From an uncultured Psychroserpens sp. (lineage in GTDB: Bacteria > Bacteroidota > Bacteroidia > Flavobacteriales > Flavobacteriaceae): DNA of 64,000 bases. Position numbers and translations under genes: made by a program. Shown piece after piece: positions 7,382 through 17,704 of the stretch (position 1 is the stretch's first letter; every line of letters begins with the position of its first letter). The stretch is taken from NCBI RefSeq assembly GCF_947492715.1, contig NZ_CANLNS010000003.1, forward strand, positions 186,001 to 250,000, written 5' to 3'. The notes under the pieces were generated by a model. The model was not told the origin of the DNA. It did not search any database and saw only the letters and a program-made list of their open reading frames with translations.

Positions 7382-10162
7382 ATGAAGAAATTCCTTTTTT
7401 TCATAGCGCTTTTAACTGTTTCATTAGCGTTTTCACAATCAAAATCTTTTAAGATTTCTGGAAACATTGTTGCTAACGACAATAAATCGCCTTTAGAATC
7501 AGCCACAATTTATCTCGAACGCGTCAAGGATAGCAGTCTGGTAACCTATACAATTTCAGATAAGAGCGGAAACTTTGTCTTAGAAAATGAAACTTATGAT
7601 GATAAGCTCAATCTCTTTATAGACTATGTAGGTTATCAAACTTATTTTAAGCAAATTTCCATAGATAAAGAAGAGATCGATTTAAAAACGATTGCATTAA
7701 AAATTAGCAATGCTTTGGATGAAGTGGTTATCAAATCTAGAGCACCAATTACCATAAAAAAAGATACGCTCGAGTTTAATGTTAAATCGTTCAAAACCAA
7801 AAAGGATGCTAATGTTGAAGATCTACTTAAAAAACTACCTGGTGTTGAGGTTGACGAAAATGGAAAGATTACAGTAAATGGAAAAGATGTCAGTAAAATT
7901 TTGGTTAATGGAAAGCCGTTTTTTGGAGATGACCCAACCATTACCACGCGTAATTTAACTAAAGATATTATAGAAAAAGTTCAAATTACCGATACCAAAA
8001 CAAAGTCTGAGGCCTTTTCAGGTGAAGAGGGAGATAAAGAAAATAAAACCATAAACCTTACAATAAAAGAAGAGAATAATAAAGGTGTTTTTGGACGACT
8101 AGCCGCTGGAGCAGGAACGGATGAACGTTATGAATTGGCAGGAATGGTTAATCTATTTGATAATGATCGACGCGTAAGTATATTGGCGGGCGGAAACAAC
8201 ACCAATTCTCCTGGATTTAGTTTTGGCGAAATTCAAAAAATGTTTGGTAATGCTAATAGTATGAGCATTAGTAGTAATGGATCTTTTGCTATAAATGGAC
8301 GTTCTTTTGGTGGCGGACAAGGGATAACGACTTCACAAAATGTTGGTGCAAATTATGCCGATGTATTAAGTGAAAAAGTAGAAGTTACAGCCGATTATTT
8401 TTATTCAGGAAGTGATTCTGAAAACGAAACGTTAACGCAACGCGAAAACATTCTGCCAGATTCGAGATTCTTCTCAGATTCACGGTCGAGATCTATTAAC
8501 GATGGTCAGAATCATAGCGCTAATTTAGGGTTTGATATCGAAGTAGATTCCACGTTTTTAATTACGGTTAATCCATCTTTCCGATGGTCTACATCTAAGA
8601 CCTCTTTTTCTCAAGATGAAGAAACCCGTGACGAAAATAACGACTTAACAAACCAATCCACAACGGGTTCTTTTGTAGATGGCAATGCCCAAAGTTTTGG
8701 TGCCGAATTTGACCTTACCAAACGTTTTGGAAATGATGGAGCCTTTTTGAAATTTGAGTTTGATAATGATATTAATAAAAATGAATCTGATGATTTTCTA
8801 ACTTCTGAGACTAATTTTTTTAATACCACAGATGATGATATTATAAGAGATCAGTTTACCGATTCTGAAACGGAAAATAGAACATTACGATTGTCGTCTA
8901 CCTATAGGTTACCCATAAAAGCCAAGGAGTTGTTTTTAGATTTCAAATATACCTTTAGAGACGAGAAACGAACAAACTTAAGAAGTACCTTTGATCGCGA
9001 TATGACGACTAATTTGTACGACGATTTTAATCTAGATTTGAGTTCAGATTTCGAATATTTTAATCAAGAAAATACGCCATCGGTGAAGTTAACGCTTAGA
9101 AAAGAAAAATGGTCTACAAGTATCACTTCCAGTTATGTGTTTAGAACTTTAGAGAATAGAGATTTTCTAAGACCTGAATTAAGTCTTAAACGAAACTTTC
9201 AAGCTGTAGAATTACGAGGAAATTTTAATTATAGGTTTAGCCCTAAGTCGTCAATGTATACAGGGTATTCACTTAATAATTCACCGCCAAGTTTGTCTCA
9301 ACTGCAACCATTTCAGAATGTGTCTAATCCCTTAAATACAATTACAGGAAACCCAAACTTAGAGCCTACAAATAGACACCGTTTGTATATGGGATATAAT
9401 GCTTTCGATTTTCAGAAGAAAACAGGAGTATATAGCTATGCTAGTGTGAATTTTAGTAGAAATCAAGTCGTATCAAGAACTATTGTTGATCCAGAAACCC
9501 TAAAACGAACAACAACTTATGCCAATGTTAATGGTAATTATAATGTCTTCGGAAATGTTAATTACAGTAAAACTTTCAAGGCTGATTCTTTAAAAACGAT
9601 CAAATATGATATTGGACTATCAGCTAGTTTTAACCGAAATATTAATTTCAATAATGAGGTACAATATGAAAGTAACGTTAGCTCGTTAACACCAAGCATT
9701 GGATTGCGCTTTAATTGGAAAGAAGTCCTAGAATTTAGACCAAGATATCGCATGTCTTTCACCAAAAACACTTACGATATTGAAACCTTTGAGGACGTAG
9801 ATTTTCTTAGACATGATGTTGATTTAAATTTCACAACCTATTTGCCAAAACAGTTTGAATGGACCAATACTGTGGATTTTGCCTATAATCCTAATGTGGC
9901 TCCAGGATTTCAAAAAAGCGCTTGGTTTTGGAACTCCACTTTAGCCTATTCTTTCATGAAAGACAAGGCAGTAATGACCTTAAAGGTTTACGATTTACTC
10001 AATCAAAACACAAATGCTAGACGACGTGCCACTCAAAATTATATTGAAGATAGACAGAGTACAGTATTACAACAGTACTTTATGCTTAGTTTTAGTTGGA
10101 AATTTAATAGTTTAGGTTCAAAAGGAGAGGTGAGTAAAAACAGTTTTTTCATTTTAGACTAA
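7382..10162 (+). CDS. Outer-membrane beta-barrel protein, TonB-receptor-like (OMP_b-brl_3)
   Basis: 926 aa. The signal peptide is 1-19 (MKKFLFFIALLTVSLAFSQ). A carboxypeptidase-regulatory-like beta-sandwich domain (about 22-105) comes next, then a plug-like region (about 110-225) with KLPGVEVDENGKITVNGK and FFGDDPTITTRNL. The remainder is a large barrel rich in alternating aromatic residues and ends at FSWKFNSLGSKGE. This architecture is that of the outer-membrane beta-barrel family of Bacteroidota. No SusD partner is present, so a polysaccharide-utilisation role is unlikely. The substrate is unknown; siderophore, peptide or protein assembly are all possible. It is preceded by a 154-bp gap containing a weak TATACTTG box. 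Confidence 0.88.
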   Translation: MKKFLFFIALLTVSLAFSQSKSFKISGNIVANDNKSPLESATIYLERVKDSSLVTYTISDKSGNFVLENETYDDKLNLFIDYVGYQTYFKQISIDKEEIDLKTIALKISNALDEVVIKSRAPITIKKDTLEFNVKSFKTKKDANVEDLLKKLPGVEVDENGKITVNGKDVSKILVNGKPFFGDDPTITTRNLTKDIIEKVQITDTKTKSEAFSGEEGDKENKTINLTIKEENNKGVFGRLAAGAGTDERYELAGMVNLFDNDRRVSILAGGNNTNSPGFSFGEIQKMFGNANSMSISSNGSFAINGRSFGGGQGITTSQNVGANYADVLSEKVEVTADYFYSGSDSENETLTQRENILPDSRFFSDSRSRSINDGQNHSANLGFDIEVDSTFLITVNPSFRWSTSKTSFSQDEETRDENNDLTNQSTTGSFVDGNAQSFGAEFDLTKRFGNDGAFLKFEFDNDINKNESDDFLTSETNFFNTTDDDIIRDQFTDSETENRTLRLSSTYRLPIKAKELFLDFKYTFRDEKRTNLRSTFDRDMTTNLYDDFNLDLSSDFEYFNQENTPSVKLTLRKEKWSTSITSSYVFRTLENRDFLRPELSLKRNFQAVELRGNFNYRFSPKSSMYTGYSLNNSPPSLSQLQPFQNVSNPLNTITGNPNLEPTNRHRLYMGYNAFDFQKKTGVYSYASVNFSRNQVVSRTIVDPETLKRTTTYANVNGNYNVFGNVNYSKTFKADSLKTIKYDIGLSASFNRNINFNNEVQYESNVSSLTPSIGLRFNWKEVLEFRPRYRMSFTKNTYDIETFEDVDFLRHDVDLNFTTYLPKQFEWTNTVDFAYNPNVAPGFQKSAWFWNSTLAYSFMKDKAVMTLKVYDLLNQNTNARRRATQNYIEDRQSTVLQQYFMLSFSWKFNSLGSKGEVSKNSFFILD

Positions 10163-10326
10163 CGCCAGGCACTCATAATCGAATCTAATCCAGAAGAGAG
10201 AGATGCCTAGGTAATAGTTGCCTTCTTTAAATTTGGCGATCATGACCTTATCAATAATGTCTTAACAGATTTGGTTCTACAAGAGATACCAATTACAAAG
10301 AGAAGTAAAAGAACAACTTTTTTCAT
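10154..10326 (-). pseudogene. Small lipoprotein gene, apparently frameshifted
   Basis: Six bases after the stop of the 279-aa TPM gene an ATG (10326) opens a reading frame with a convincing lipoprotein signal (MKKVVLLLLFVIGISC, lipobox GISC). It stops after 28 residues at 10240. A one-base shift continues into an open frame (10243-10154) encoding MIAKFKEGNYYLGISLFWI and about ten more residues, ending inside the stop region of the outer-membrane barrel gene. The simplest reading is a small lipoprotein gene, last in the envelope operon, with a frameshift. A genuine 28-aa lipopeptide, or a sequencing error, cannot be excluded. Confidence 0.45.
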
Positions 10327-10332
10327 CGTTTA

Positions 10333-11172
10333 TTACCAACTACCTGAAGCGCCACCTCCACCAAAGCCGCCACCACCGAAGCCACCTCCAAAGCCACTGC
10401 CCCCAAAACTTCCTCCAGAAGAGCCGCTTCCAAAGCCACCACCAAAAATGCCCCCACTAGAACTACCACGTCCACCATAGCTACCGCGCCCCATATTGCT
10501 TAGTATAATGGCATCTAAAATACTGGTGCCATTAGTGCGTTGACCTCCACCATTTCCTCCATTTCTTCTGTTCTTGGAAATGGCAATAATAAATATGATG
10601 AAAATGACTAGTAAGAAAATGAGAATCTCGAATGGAAATCGAGAAGCATTATTTTCGCGGACACCCTCAAATTCACCATATAATATTTGGAATATGACAT
10701 CTGTACCTTTATCTAGACCGCTATAAAAATCTCCTTTCTTAAACTCTGGGATAATTACCCTATTTATAATACGCTCCGCATCAATATCACTCAGTCGGTA
10801 TTCAATTCCATAACCTGTATTAATATCAATTTCTCGATCATCTTTGACTAGCAAAATGAGTATTCCGTTATCTTCGTCGGCTTGTCCGATTCCCCATTTT
10901 TGACCCCATTCAGCTCCAACTAAAGTGATATCGTCACCGTTAAGTGTACTTATTATAGCTACCACAATTTGAGTTGATGTCGTATCAGAATACCGAATTA
11001 GTTTTTGCTCAAGGTTATTTTTTTGTGAGGACGTTAAAAGATGTATGTTATCATAAACACTGGTTTGTTCTTTAGGAACGGGAGGTATTTTATATTGGGC
11101 AAATGCTGTATGAGAAAAGCTGCCTATAATACAAATTAAAATAAGAAAGCCAGTATGTTTTAGTTTCAGCAT
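10333..11172 (-). CDS. TPM-domain protein with Gly-rich tail (YgcG-like)
   Basis: 279 aa. The signal peptide is about 1-25 (ending AFAQ). A TPM (TLP18.3/Psb32/MOLO-1) domain covers about 30-175, with VYDNIHLLTSSQKNNLEQKL at its start and the conserved GIGQADEDNGILILL core. A membrane helix follows (about 184-203). The tail from about 207 is extremely Gly/Ser/Phe-rich (GGGFGGGG-like runs), as in E. coli YgcG-type proteins. It probably acts in envelope or membrane-protein maintenance; biochemical function is not established. It overlaps the next TPM gene upstream by 1 bp and belongs to the lemA operon, a frequent partnership. Confidence 0.88.
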   Translation of the reverse strand: MLKLKHTGFLILICIIGSFSHTAFAQYKIPPVPKEQTSVYDNIHLLTSSQKNNLEQKLIRYSDTTSTQIVVAIISTLNGDDITLVGAEWGQKWGIGQADEDNGILILLVKDDREIDINTGYGIEYRLSDIDAERIINRVIIPEFKKGDFYSGLDKGTDVIFQILYGEFEGVRENNASRFPFEILIFLLVIFIIFIIAISKNRRNGGNGGGQRTNGTSILDAIILSNMGRGSYGGRGSSSGGIFGGGFGSGSSGGSFGGSGFGGGFGGGGFGGGGASGSW

Positions 11173-11609
11173 TATCCTTTAGAGATTTCGTTAGGCAATT
11201 CATTAGTATCACCATGAATCCATGGGAAATGTTCTTCTAACTGCTGGCCTGCTTTTAGCACGCCTTCAATAAGGCCCTGTTTAAATCGATTGGCTTTAAA
11301 ATGGGATTGCATCACATCTTTTGTGCTATCCCAAAAACTTTGGGATACGACATCGTTGATACCTTTATCGCCATAAATTACAAAAACTCTTGTATCTACG
11401 GCAACATAGATTAACACGCCATTTTGAAGTTTGGTGTTGTCCATTTTTAAGAAGTGAAAAACTTCCATTGCCCGCTCGGTAGGATCAAGTTTTGTGCTAT
11501 GTTCTATATGAATACGAATCTCTCCAGATGTAGAGCTTTCGGCTTTTCGTATTGCACTAATAATTTCTTCTTCTTCAAACGCCGTTAAGAAATCTTCGAT
11601 GTTAGACAT
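11172..11609 (-). CDS. Short cytoplasmic TPM-domain protein
   Basis: 145 aa with no signal peptide. The TPM fold is visible in FLTAFEEEEIISAIRKAE, then SSTSGEIRIHIEH, NGVLIYVAVDTRVFVIYGDKGI and GLIEGVLKAGQQLEEHF. It lies 5 bp after lemA and overlaps the larger TPM gene by one base (shared A of TAATG type). The pair of a short and a long TPM protein with LemA is common in Bacteroidota. Its role is inferred only from that association with envelope proteins. Confidence 0.85.
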   Translation of the reverse strand: MSNIEDFLTAFEEEEIISAIRKAESSTSGEIRIHIEHSTKLDPTERAMEVFHFLKMDNTKLQNGVLIYVAVDTRVFVIYGDKGINDVVSQSFWDSTKDVMQSHFKANRFKQGLIEGVLKAGQQLEEHFPWIHGDTNELPNEISKG

Positions 11610-11614
11610 GGTTA

Positions 11615-12214
11615 TTATTCTCTAATACTATCATTAACATCAGGTGCAACTTCGATACCATCATCACCATCAAATCGTGATTTTTTTTCAAAACCAAATA
11701 CAGATGCATATAGGTTATTAGGAAATTTTCTGACTAAACTGTTATAAGGTGTAATCGCTTCATTGAAACGATCACGCTCTACTTTAATACGTTTTTCGAC
11801 CCTATCATAAGAATTCATTACTTCCTTGTAATTCTCGTGGGCTTTTAAATCTGGATAACGTTCAAATACTGCTAAAAGTCTTGATAGCGCCGACGTCATA
11901 GAACCCTGAACTTTCTTAAATTGTTCCAGTTGCTCTGGAGTAATATTTGAAGGATCAATTTGGATACTAGTCGCTTTAGATCTTGCATCTGTTACACTTT
12001 TAAATGTCTCTTGCTCGTATTCAGCATAACGTTCAGCAATCTTCATTAAATTGGGAATTAAATCGCTTCTCAATTGATAAGCACTTTCAACTTTAGACCA
12101 CTGTTCCCCAATATTTTCTTCTTGCACAATTACTTTATTATAGAAGCCCTTACCCGTAGAATATAATCCAATTGCAATTATCGCTATAATAATCCATGGT
12201 AACCATTTTTTCAT
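11615..12214 (-). CDS. lemA: LemA-family membrane protein
   Basis: 199 aa, typical for LemA. An N-terminal membrane anchor (about 5-22, WLPWIIIAIIAIGLYSTG) precedes a long helical bundle with the family signature EQWSKVESAYQLRSDLIPNL and RFNEAITPYNSLVRKFPNN. The protein faces the periplasm in structural models of the family. Its molecular activity is unknown. It sits between a MerR-type regulator (12 bp gap) and two TPM proteins, the standard LemA-TPM neighbourhood, and appears to be part of one leftward operon starting at the M23 peptidase. Confidence 0.93.
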   Translation of the reverse strand: MKKWLPWIIIAIIAIGLYSTGKGFYNKVIVQEENIGEQWSKVESAYQLRSDLIPNLMKIAERYAEYEQETFKSVTDARSKATSIQIDPSNITPEQLEQFKKVQGSMTSALSRLLAVFERYPDLKAHENYKEVMNSYDRVEKRIKVERDRFNEAITPYNSLVRKFPNNLYASVFGFEKKSRFDGDDGIEVAPDVNDSIRE

Positions 12215-12226
12215 AATGATAGTGTT

Positions 12227-12556
12227 TTAAAGTTGTGATTTTATTTTTAAAAGTTGTGCCTTAACACTTTCTAGTTTTTCTATAATCTCAAAAGTACTTA
12301 GAGACTGTTTTTTGCCTTCTTTAAGATGTGTTTTAGCACCTTCAAGCGTAAATCCACGTTCCTTTACCAAATGGTAAATGAATTTTAAATTTTTAATGTC
12401 TTCGGGTGTAAACTTACGATTGCCTTTAGCGTTTTTCTTAGGTTTTAGAACATCAAATTCCTTTTCCCAAAAACGAATCAATGATGTGTTAACATTAAAT
12501 GCTTTAGCGACTTCGCCAATGCCATAGTAACGTTTTTCCGGAAGATCAATGTGCAT
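12227..12556 (-). CDS. MerR-family transcriptional regulator
   Basis: 109 aa. The N-terminal winged HTH is characteristic of MerR: YYGIGEVAKAFNVNTSLIRFW, then EKEFDVLKPKKNAKGNRKFT, then a dimerisation helix (LKFIYHLVKERGFTLEGAK). There is no C-terminal metal or drug-binding domain and no Cys, so it is a minimal regulator. It lies 4 bp downstream of the M23 peptidase and 12 bp upstream of lemA, so it is embedded in the operon and could control envelope genes including its own. Confidence 0.9.
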   Translation of the reverse strand: MHIDLPEKRYYGIGEVAKAFNVNTSLIRFWEKEFDVLKPKKNAKGNRKFTPEDIKNLKFIYHLVKERGFTLEGAKTHLKEGKKQSLSTFEIIEKLESVKAQLLKIKSQL

Positions 12557-12560
12557 AGTC

Positions 12561-13532
12561 CTAGTCTAAAGATTGGTTTTCTAATGATGCTTTTTCTAAT
12601 AGTCGTGCGTATTCTTCGGCAGTTAAATTGCCGTAATAGAAATTTATTGGGTTAATACGATCACCATCTTTAAAAACTTCGTAATGTAAATGTGGTGCCT
12701 CAGAACGCCCTGTACTTCCTACATAACCTATTAAGTCTCCACGCTTCACTTTTTGATTCGCTTTAACGTTATAACGGTATAAATGAGCATATAGGGATAC
12801 ATAGCCGTAACCATGATCAATTCTAATATGTTTACCGTAACCAGATGAGTTAGCATCTGCACGTTTCACTACACCATCGCCTGTGGCGTACACTGGTGTA
12901 CCTCTTGGTGCCGTAAAATCCATACCATAGTGAAATTTACGCACCTTGGTAAATGGATCAGTTCTATAACCATAACCCGATGCCATATGTTTTAAATCCT
13001 CATTCCTTACAGGTTGGATTGCAGGAATAGCCGACAAAAATTTCTCTTTGTCTTCAGCAAGAATTTTAATCTCATCTAAAGAACGCGATTGAACATCTAT
13101 GGCCTTTTGTAAAAGCTCTAAACGTTTATTACTTTCAATAATCAACTTAGAATTATCAAACCCTTCATATTTTTTATAACGATAAATACCACCAAAACCA
13201 GCTCTACGCTGCTCCATCGGAATAGGATTAGCTTCAAAATATAATCTGTAAATATTATTATCGCGCTCTTCAACACTCTCCAAAGCGGCAAAGGCATTGT
13301 CTATATTTTTGTTTAATACGTCGTACTGTAGCTGTAAATTAGCAAGCTCATGTTTTAAAGCACGTTCTCTTGGAGATTCGATATATTGACTTGCAATAAA
13401 GAGAATTAAAAACGCAAAAAGAGCAGAAGCCAATAAAAACAGCATTCCAAACTTAATGGTCTTACCTTTCTTACGCTCAATTTTGCGGTAAGACAGGGTT
13501 TCAGAATCGTAATAATATTTTACTTTAGACAT
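12561..13532 (-). CDS. Membrane-anchored M23 peptidase (LytM/NlpD-like)
   Basis: 323 aa. A cytoplasmic N-terminus of about 25 residues and one membrane helix (about 29-48) are followed by a coiled coil (about 53-90) and a C-terminal M23 Zn endopeptidase domain (about 195-300). That domain keeps the metal-binding motifs HYGMDFTAPRGTP (HxxxD) and HLHYE (HxH), together with YVSLYAHL, so it is predicted active. It should cleave peptidoglycan cross-links in the periplasm. It is the first gene of the leftward envelope operon, divergent from alaS across a 107-bp gap. Confidence 0.95.
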   Translation of the reverse strand: MSKVKYYYDSETLSYRKIERKKGKTIKFGMLFLLASALFAFLILFIASQYIESPRERALKHELANLQLQYDVLNKNIDNAFAALESVEERDNNIYRLYFEANPIPMEQRRAGFGGIYRYKKYEGFDNSKLIIESNKRLELLQKAIDVQSRSLDEIKILAEDKEKFLSAIPAIQPVRNEDLKHMASGYGYRTDPFTKVRKFHYGMDFTAPRGTPVYATGDGVVKRADANSSGYGKHIRIDHGYGYVSLYAHLYRYNVKANQKVKRGDLIGYVGSTGRSEAPHLHYEVFKDGDRINPINFYYGNLTAEEYARLLEKASLENQSLD

Positions 13533-13639
13533 ATCTTAAAAAATTCTATTTTTGCAAGAATAATAGAACGTAACACAAATATATAAATTGTTTCTTATTT
13601 AAAGGAATTAAATAAGAACAAGGTACTTAACAACTGATT

Positions 13640-16255
13640 ATGAAGTCTCAAGACGTCCGACATACTTTTCTGAATTTTTTTGAAGAAAAAAAACATAGCA
13701 TTGTGCCATCTGCGCCAATGATTTTAAAAGATGATCCAACCTTAATGTTTGTCAATTCTGGGATGGCACCTTTTAAAGAATTTTTCCTCGGAAATGCACA
13801 ACCTAAAAACAATCGTCTAACCGATTCGCAAAAATGTCTACGTGTTTCAGGTAAACAAAACGATTTGGAAGAAGTTGGACATGATACTTATCATCATACG
13901 CTTTTTGAAATGCTCGGAAACTGGAGTTTCGGGGACTATTTCAAAAAAGAGGCGATCGCTTGGGCCTGGGAATTATTGACTGAAGTCTATAAAATAGATA
14001 AAAATAGCCTGTATGTAACCGTTTTTGAAGGGAGCGATGATGCTGATAATTTAAAAATGGATCAAGAGGCCTATGATCTATGGAAGAAGATAATTCCTGA
14101 AGATCGTATCCTCATGGGAAATAAGAAAGATAACTTTTGGGAAATGGGAGATCAAGGACCTTGTGGACCTTGTAGTGAAATTCATGTCGACATACGTTCT
14201 GAAGAAGAGAAATCAAAAGTTGATGGGAAATCTTTGGTAAATATGGATCACCCTCAAGTGGTTGAAATATGGAACCTCGTATTCATGCAATACAATCGTA
14301 AAGCCGATAGCTCTTTGGAGATTCTTCCAGATAAACATATCGATACAGGGATGGGGTTTGAACGTTTATGTATGGTGTTGCAAGGTGTTCAATCCAATTA
14401 TGACACAGATGTGTTTACGCCCATCATTCGAGAAATCGAAACCATTACAGATAAAGATTATGGAAAAGATGAAAAGACCGACATCGCTATACGTGTGATT
14501 TCAGATCATGTTCGTGCTGTTGCTTTTTCTATTGCTGATGGCCAACTACCTAGTAATACGGGAGCAGGTTACGTGATTCGTAGAATTTTACGTCGTGCCG
14601 TACGTTACGGATTTACATTTCTCGATAAAAAAGAACCTTTTATATATCGATTAGTTGATGTTCTTGTTAAAAAAATGGGCAAGGCTTTTCCAGAATTAAA
14701 AGAACAAAGACAACTTGTAGAGAATGTCATTAAGGAAGAAGAAACCTCTTTTTTAAGAACGCTAGAGCAAGGTTTAATTCTCCTAGATCGCATTATTGAG
14801 AATGCAAAAACTAAAGAAATTTCTGGAGCTAAAGTGTTTGAACTTAAAGACACTTACGGGTTTCCTGAAGATTTAACGAACCTTATACTTCGTGAAAAAG
14901 GATTTACATACCATGTTGAAGATTTTAAAAAGAAACTCAAGGAACAACAAGAACGCGGAAAACAAGCATCTGAGTTAAAATCGGATGACTGGACCATACT
15001 TGTAGAAGACGAAGATCAAGAGTTTATTGGTTATGATACTTTAGATGCCCAAGTGAAAATCACTAAATACCGAAAAGTATCATCTAAGAAAGATGGCGAA
15101 CTCTATCAATTGGTGTTTAATATGACGCCTTTCTATGCTGAAGGAGGAGGTCAAGTAGGAGATAAGGGATATCTAGAAGATATGCATGGTGATGTGGTAT
15201 ATATTATTGATACTAAGAAGGAGAATAACGTTTCCATTCATTTTGCTAAGAGCTTACCTAAGCATCTTAATGAAACATTTAAAGCTGTCGTTGATGGGAA
15301 GCAGCGCTATAGAACCGAATGTAATCATACAGCAACGCACTTATTGCATCAAGCATTGCGCGAAGTCTTGGGGCCTCATGTGGAACAAAAAGGATCGGCT
15401 GTCCATTCTAAATATTTGCGTTTTGACTTCTCACATTTTTCTAAACTTACTGTAGATGAATTACGCGAAGTAGAAAACTTTGTAAATAGACGTATCGAAG
15501 GGAAGTTACCTTTGCAAGAACAACGTAATATTCCAATGCAACAAGCGATTGACGAAGGTGCAATGGCACTTTTTGGCGAAAAATATGGTGACACAGTTCG
15601 TGCTGTTCGTTTCGGGCAATCTATAGAACTTTGTGGAGGAACACATGTAAAAAACACTGGTGATATCTGGCATTTTAAAATTGTATCTGAAGGTGCTGTA
15701 GCGGCAGGTATTCGTCGTATTGAAGCTATAACGAGTGATGCTGTTAAAGATTTCTATTTCGATAATAATAGAGCATATTTTGAAATGAAAGATTTACTTA
15801 ATAATGCTAAGGAACCAGTAAAGGCTTTACAAAGTCTTCAAGATGAAAATGTGAGTTTGAAAAAACAAATTGATACCTTATTAAAAGAAAAAGCAAAATC
15901 TATTAAAGGCGATCTGAAAAATGAACTAACCGATGTAAATGGTGTTCAATTTTTAGCTAAAAAATTGGATTTAGATGCAGCCGGAATAAAAGACGTATGT
16001 TTCGAATTGGGAAGTCAGTTTGATAATTTGTTTTTATTATTTGGTGCAGATAACAACGGCAAAGCTATTTTATCATGTTATATCTCTAAAGAATTAGTAG
16101 CGAGCAAAGATTTAAATGCAGGAACTATTGTGCGAGAATTAGGTAAATACATCCAAGGTGGAGGTGGTGGTCAACCGTTTTTTGCAACAGCTGGAGGTAA
16201 AAACCCAGAGGGCATCGATGAGGCTTTAAAGGCAGTCAAAGACTATTTAAACTAA
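13640..16255 (+). CDS. alaS: Alanine--tRNA ligase
   Basis: 871 aa, the normal length. It begins with the class II catalytic core ([33 protein letters not shown]). The editing domain carries HTATH (His563, His567) and CGGTH (Cys665, His669), which bind Zn and hydrolyse mischarged Ser/Gly-tRNA-Ala. The C-Ala domain ends in [19 protein letters not shown]. All key residues are present. The GSCFA gene follows after 6 bp. Confidence 0.99.
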   Translation: MKSQDVRHTFLNFFEEKKHSIVPSAPMILKDDPTLMFVNSGMAPFKEFFLGNAQPKNNRLTDSQKCLRVSGKQNDLEEVGHDTYHHTLFEMLGNWSFGDYFKKEAIAWAWELLTEVYKIDKNSLYVTVFEGSDDADNLKMDQEAYDLWKKIIPEDRILMGNKKDNFWEMGDQGPCGPCSEIHVDIRSEEEKSKVDGKSLVNMDHPQVVEIWNLVFMQYNRKADSSLEILPDKHIDTGMGFERLCMVLQGVQSNYDTDVFTPIIREIETITDKDYGKDEKTDIAIRVISDHVRAVAFSIADGQLPSNTGAGYVIRRILRRAVRYGFTFLDKKEPFIYRLVDVLVKKMGKAFPELKEQRQLVENVIKEEETSFLRTLEQGLILLDRIIENAKTKEISGAKVFELKDTYGFPEDLTNLILREKGFTYHVEDFKKKLKEQQERGKQASELKSDDWTILVEDEDQEFIGYDTLDAQVKITKYRKVSSKKDGELYQLVFNMTPFYAEGGGQVGDKGYLEDMHGDVVYIIDTKKENNVSIHFAKSLPKHLNETFKAVVDGKQRYRTECNHTATHLLHQALREVLGPHVEQKGSAVHSKYLRFDFSHFSKLTVDELREVENFVNRRIEGKLPLQEQRNIPMQQAIDEGAMALFGEKYGDTVRAVRFGQSIELCGGTHVKNTGDIWHFKIVSEGAVAAGIRRIEAITSDAVKDFYFDNNRAYFEMKDLLNNAKEPVKALQSLQDENVSLKKQIDTLLKEKAKSIKGDLKNELTDVNGVQFLAKKLDLDAAGIKDVCFELGSQFDNLFLLFGADNNGKAILSCYISKELVASKDLNAGTIVRELGKYIQGGGGGQPFFATAGGKNPEGIDEALKAVKDYLN

Positions 16256-16261
16256 GTTAAT

Positions 16262-17212
16262 TTGAATTTTCAAACGAACATACCCATACAACCGCAACAG
16301 TTTAATCAAATTGATTATCATTCTAAAGTGCTGTTATTGGGATCATGTTTTTCGGAAAATATAGGTGATAAGTTTAGTTATTTCAAATTTCAGAAATTTC
16401 AAAACCCATTTGGTATTTTATTTCATCCTTTGGCAATAGAACGTTTAATTACTAATGCTATTAATGAAAAAATATATACTAAGGATGATATTGTTTTTCA
16501 TAATGAGCAATGGCATTGTTTTGATGCGCATTCTAAATTAAGCAGTCCTTCCGAAATAGAATTGCTTCAAAATTTGAATACCCATCTCGAAGCAACGCGC
16601 CAGTTTTTGAGTGAAACAACCCATGTAATCATTACATTGGGAACGGCATGGGCATATCGATTTATTGAAACAGATAAATTTGTTGCAAATTGCCATAAGA
16701 TACCACAGAAGAAATTCTTAAAAGAACTTTTGGAAGTAGATCAAATCGTTCAGTCATTGGAGGCTATTGTTAGCTTGATAAGAAGTATAAATGCTAAAGC
16801 GTCCGTTATTTTTACGGTATCACCAGTAAGACATACAAAAGATGGTTTTACTCAGAATACTTTAAGTAAAGCGCACTGTATAGCTGCTATTCATCAGGTT
16901 GCCGATCCTAGACATCATAATTATTACTTCCCATCGTATGAAATTATGATGGATGAGCTCCGAGATTACAGATTCTATAGCGATGACATGATTCACCCAA
17001 ATGCGACTGCAGTTCAATATATTTGGAATCGTTTTCATGACACATGGATTTCCGAAGAGACACAAAAAACGATGAACGCTATAGATTCAATTCAAAAGGG
17101 GTTGGCGCATCGACCATTTAATCCGAAATCTGAAGCGCATCAAACATTTCTTCATCAGCTTACCCATCAACAATCAATTATCAATTCGAAGTTTCCTCAT
17201 ATCGAATTCTAA
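16262..17212 (+). CDS. GSCFA-domain protein (SGNH-like hydrolase)
   Basis: 316 aa, read from a TTG codon 6 bp after alaS; no upstream ATG exists in frame and the family motif begins soon after. The signature GSCFSENIG (27-35) gives the family its name and is followed by NPFGILFHP, TLGTAWAYR, FTVSPVRH and MIHPN. The fold is thought to be SGNH/GDSL-like, with Ser in GSC and the DxIHPN block as candidate catalytic residues; substrates are unknown. It is probably co-transcribed with alaS, a common arrangement in Flavobacteriia. Confidence 0.92.
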   Translation: MNFQTNIPIQPQQFNQIDYHSKVLLLGSCFSENIGDKFSYFKFQKFQNPFGILFHPLAIERLITNAINEKIYTKDDIVFHNEQWHCFDAHSKLSSPSEIELLQNLNTHLEATRQFLSETTHVIITLGTAWAYRFIETDKFVANCHKIPQKKFLKELLEVDQIVQSLEAIVSLIRSINAKASVIFTVSPVRHTKDGFTQNTLSKAHCIAAIHQVADPRHHNYYFPSYEIMMDELRDYRFYSDDMIHPNATAVQYIWNRFHDTWISEETQKTMNAIDSIQKGLAHRPFNPKSEAHQTFLHQLTHQQSIINSKFPHIEF

Positions 17213-17704
17213 TCCTGTTTTTTTATTTTTCTAAATAAGGACATCTTCTTATAAAATAGAAACTATTTATGCTGTCGAGACTAGGATAAAGCGGTATATC
17301 TAAATTGTCTTAATAATTAAGATAGTGTTACAGAAATTATGTTTAGGTGTGATTTTTGTAAGATTACGCTTAATCTTTTTTAATTGCTTCTTGTCGAAAA
17401 AATCATACAGAACCTCGAACTAAGTTATATATTCGTCATGCTATTAATCAATTTTTATAAAAAGCGTCAGTTAATTTTGTTGTCCCAAAAGGCCTTTCAA
17501 ATCTGATGCTTTTTTTATGCATTCTATTGAGTATTATAGCACTTGTTTTTCTTTCCATTTGAAGTTACTCTTCTGAAATTATAATATTATGAAATAGCAG
17601 TTAATGTATTTAAAGAAATATCTAAGTGCATTGAAAAATGTTTTACAACAATTTCAAAGGTTATATTAAATTATAACTATACTAGAAAGCCAAACGAAAC
17701 AACC
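17213..17704. other. 492-bp AT-rich intergenic region between convergent genes
   Basis: No open frame of credible coding quality, no tRNA-like fold and no clear intrinsic terminator could be seen. It separates the GSCFA gene from coaD, which are convergent, so no promoter is required here. It may be decayed sequence or contain an unrecognised RNA. Confidence 0.6.

Noticed and set aside
10271-10480. Proline-rich ORF on the plus strand
   Set aside because: It is the antisense of the Gly-rich tail of the TPM protein; the composition is explained by GGN codons read backwards.
17213-17704. Possible tRNA or small RNA in the 492-bp gap
   Set aside because: No cloverleaf, no CCA-like end, no promoter plus terminator pair could be found by eye.
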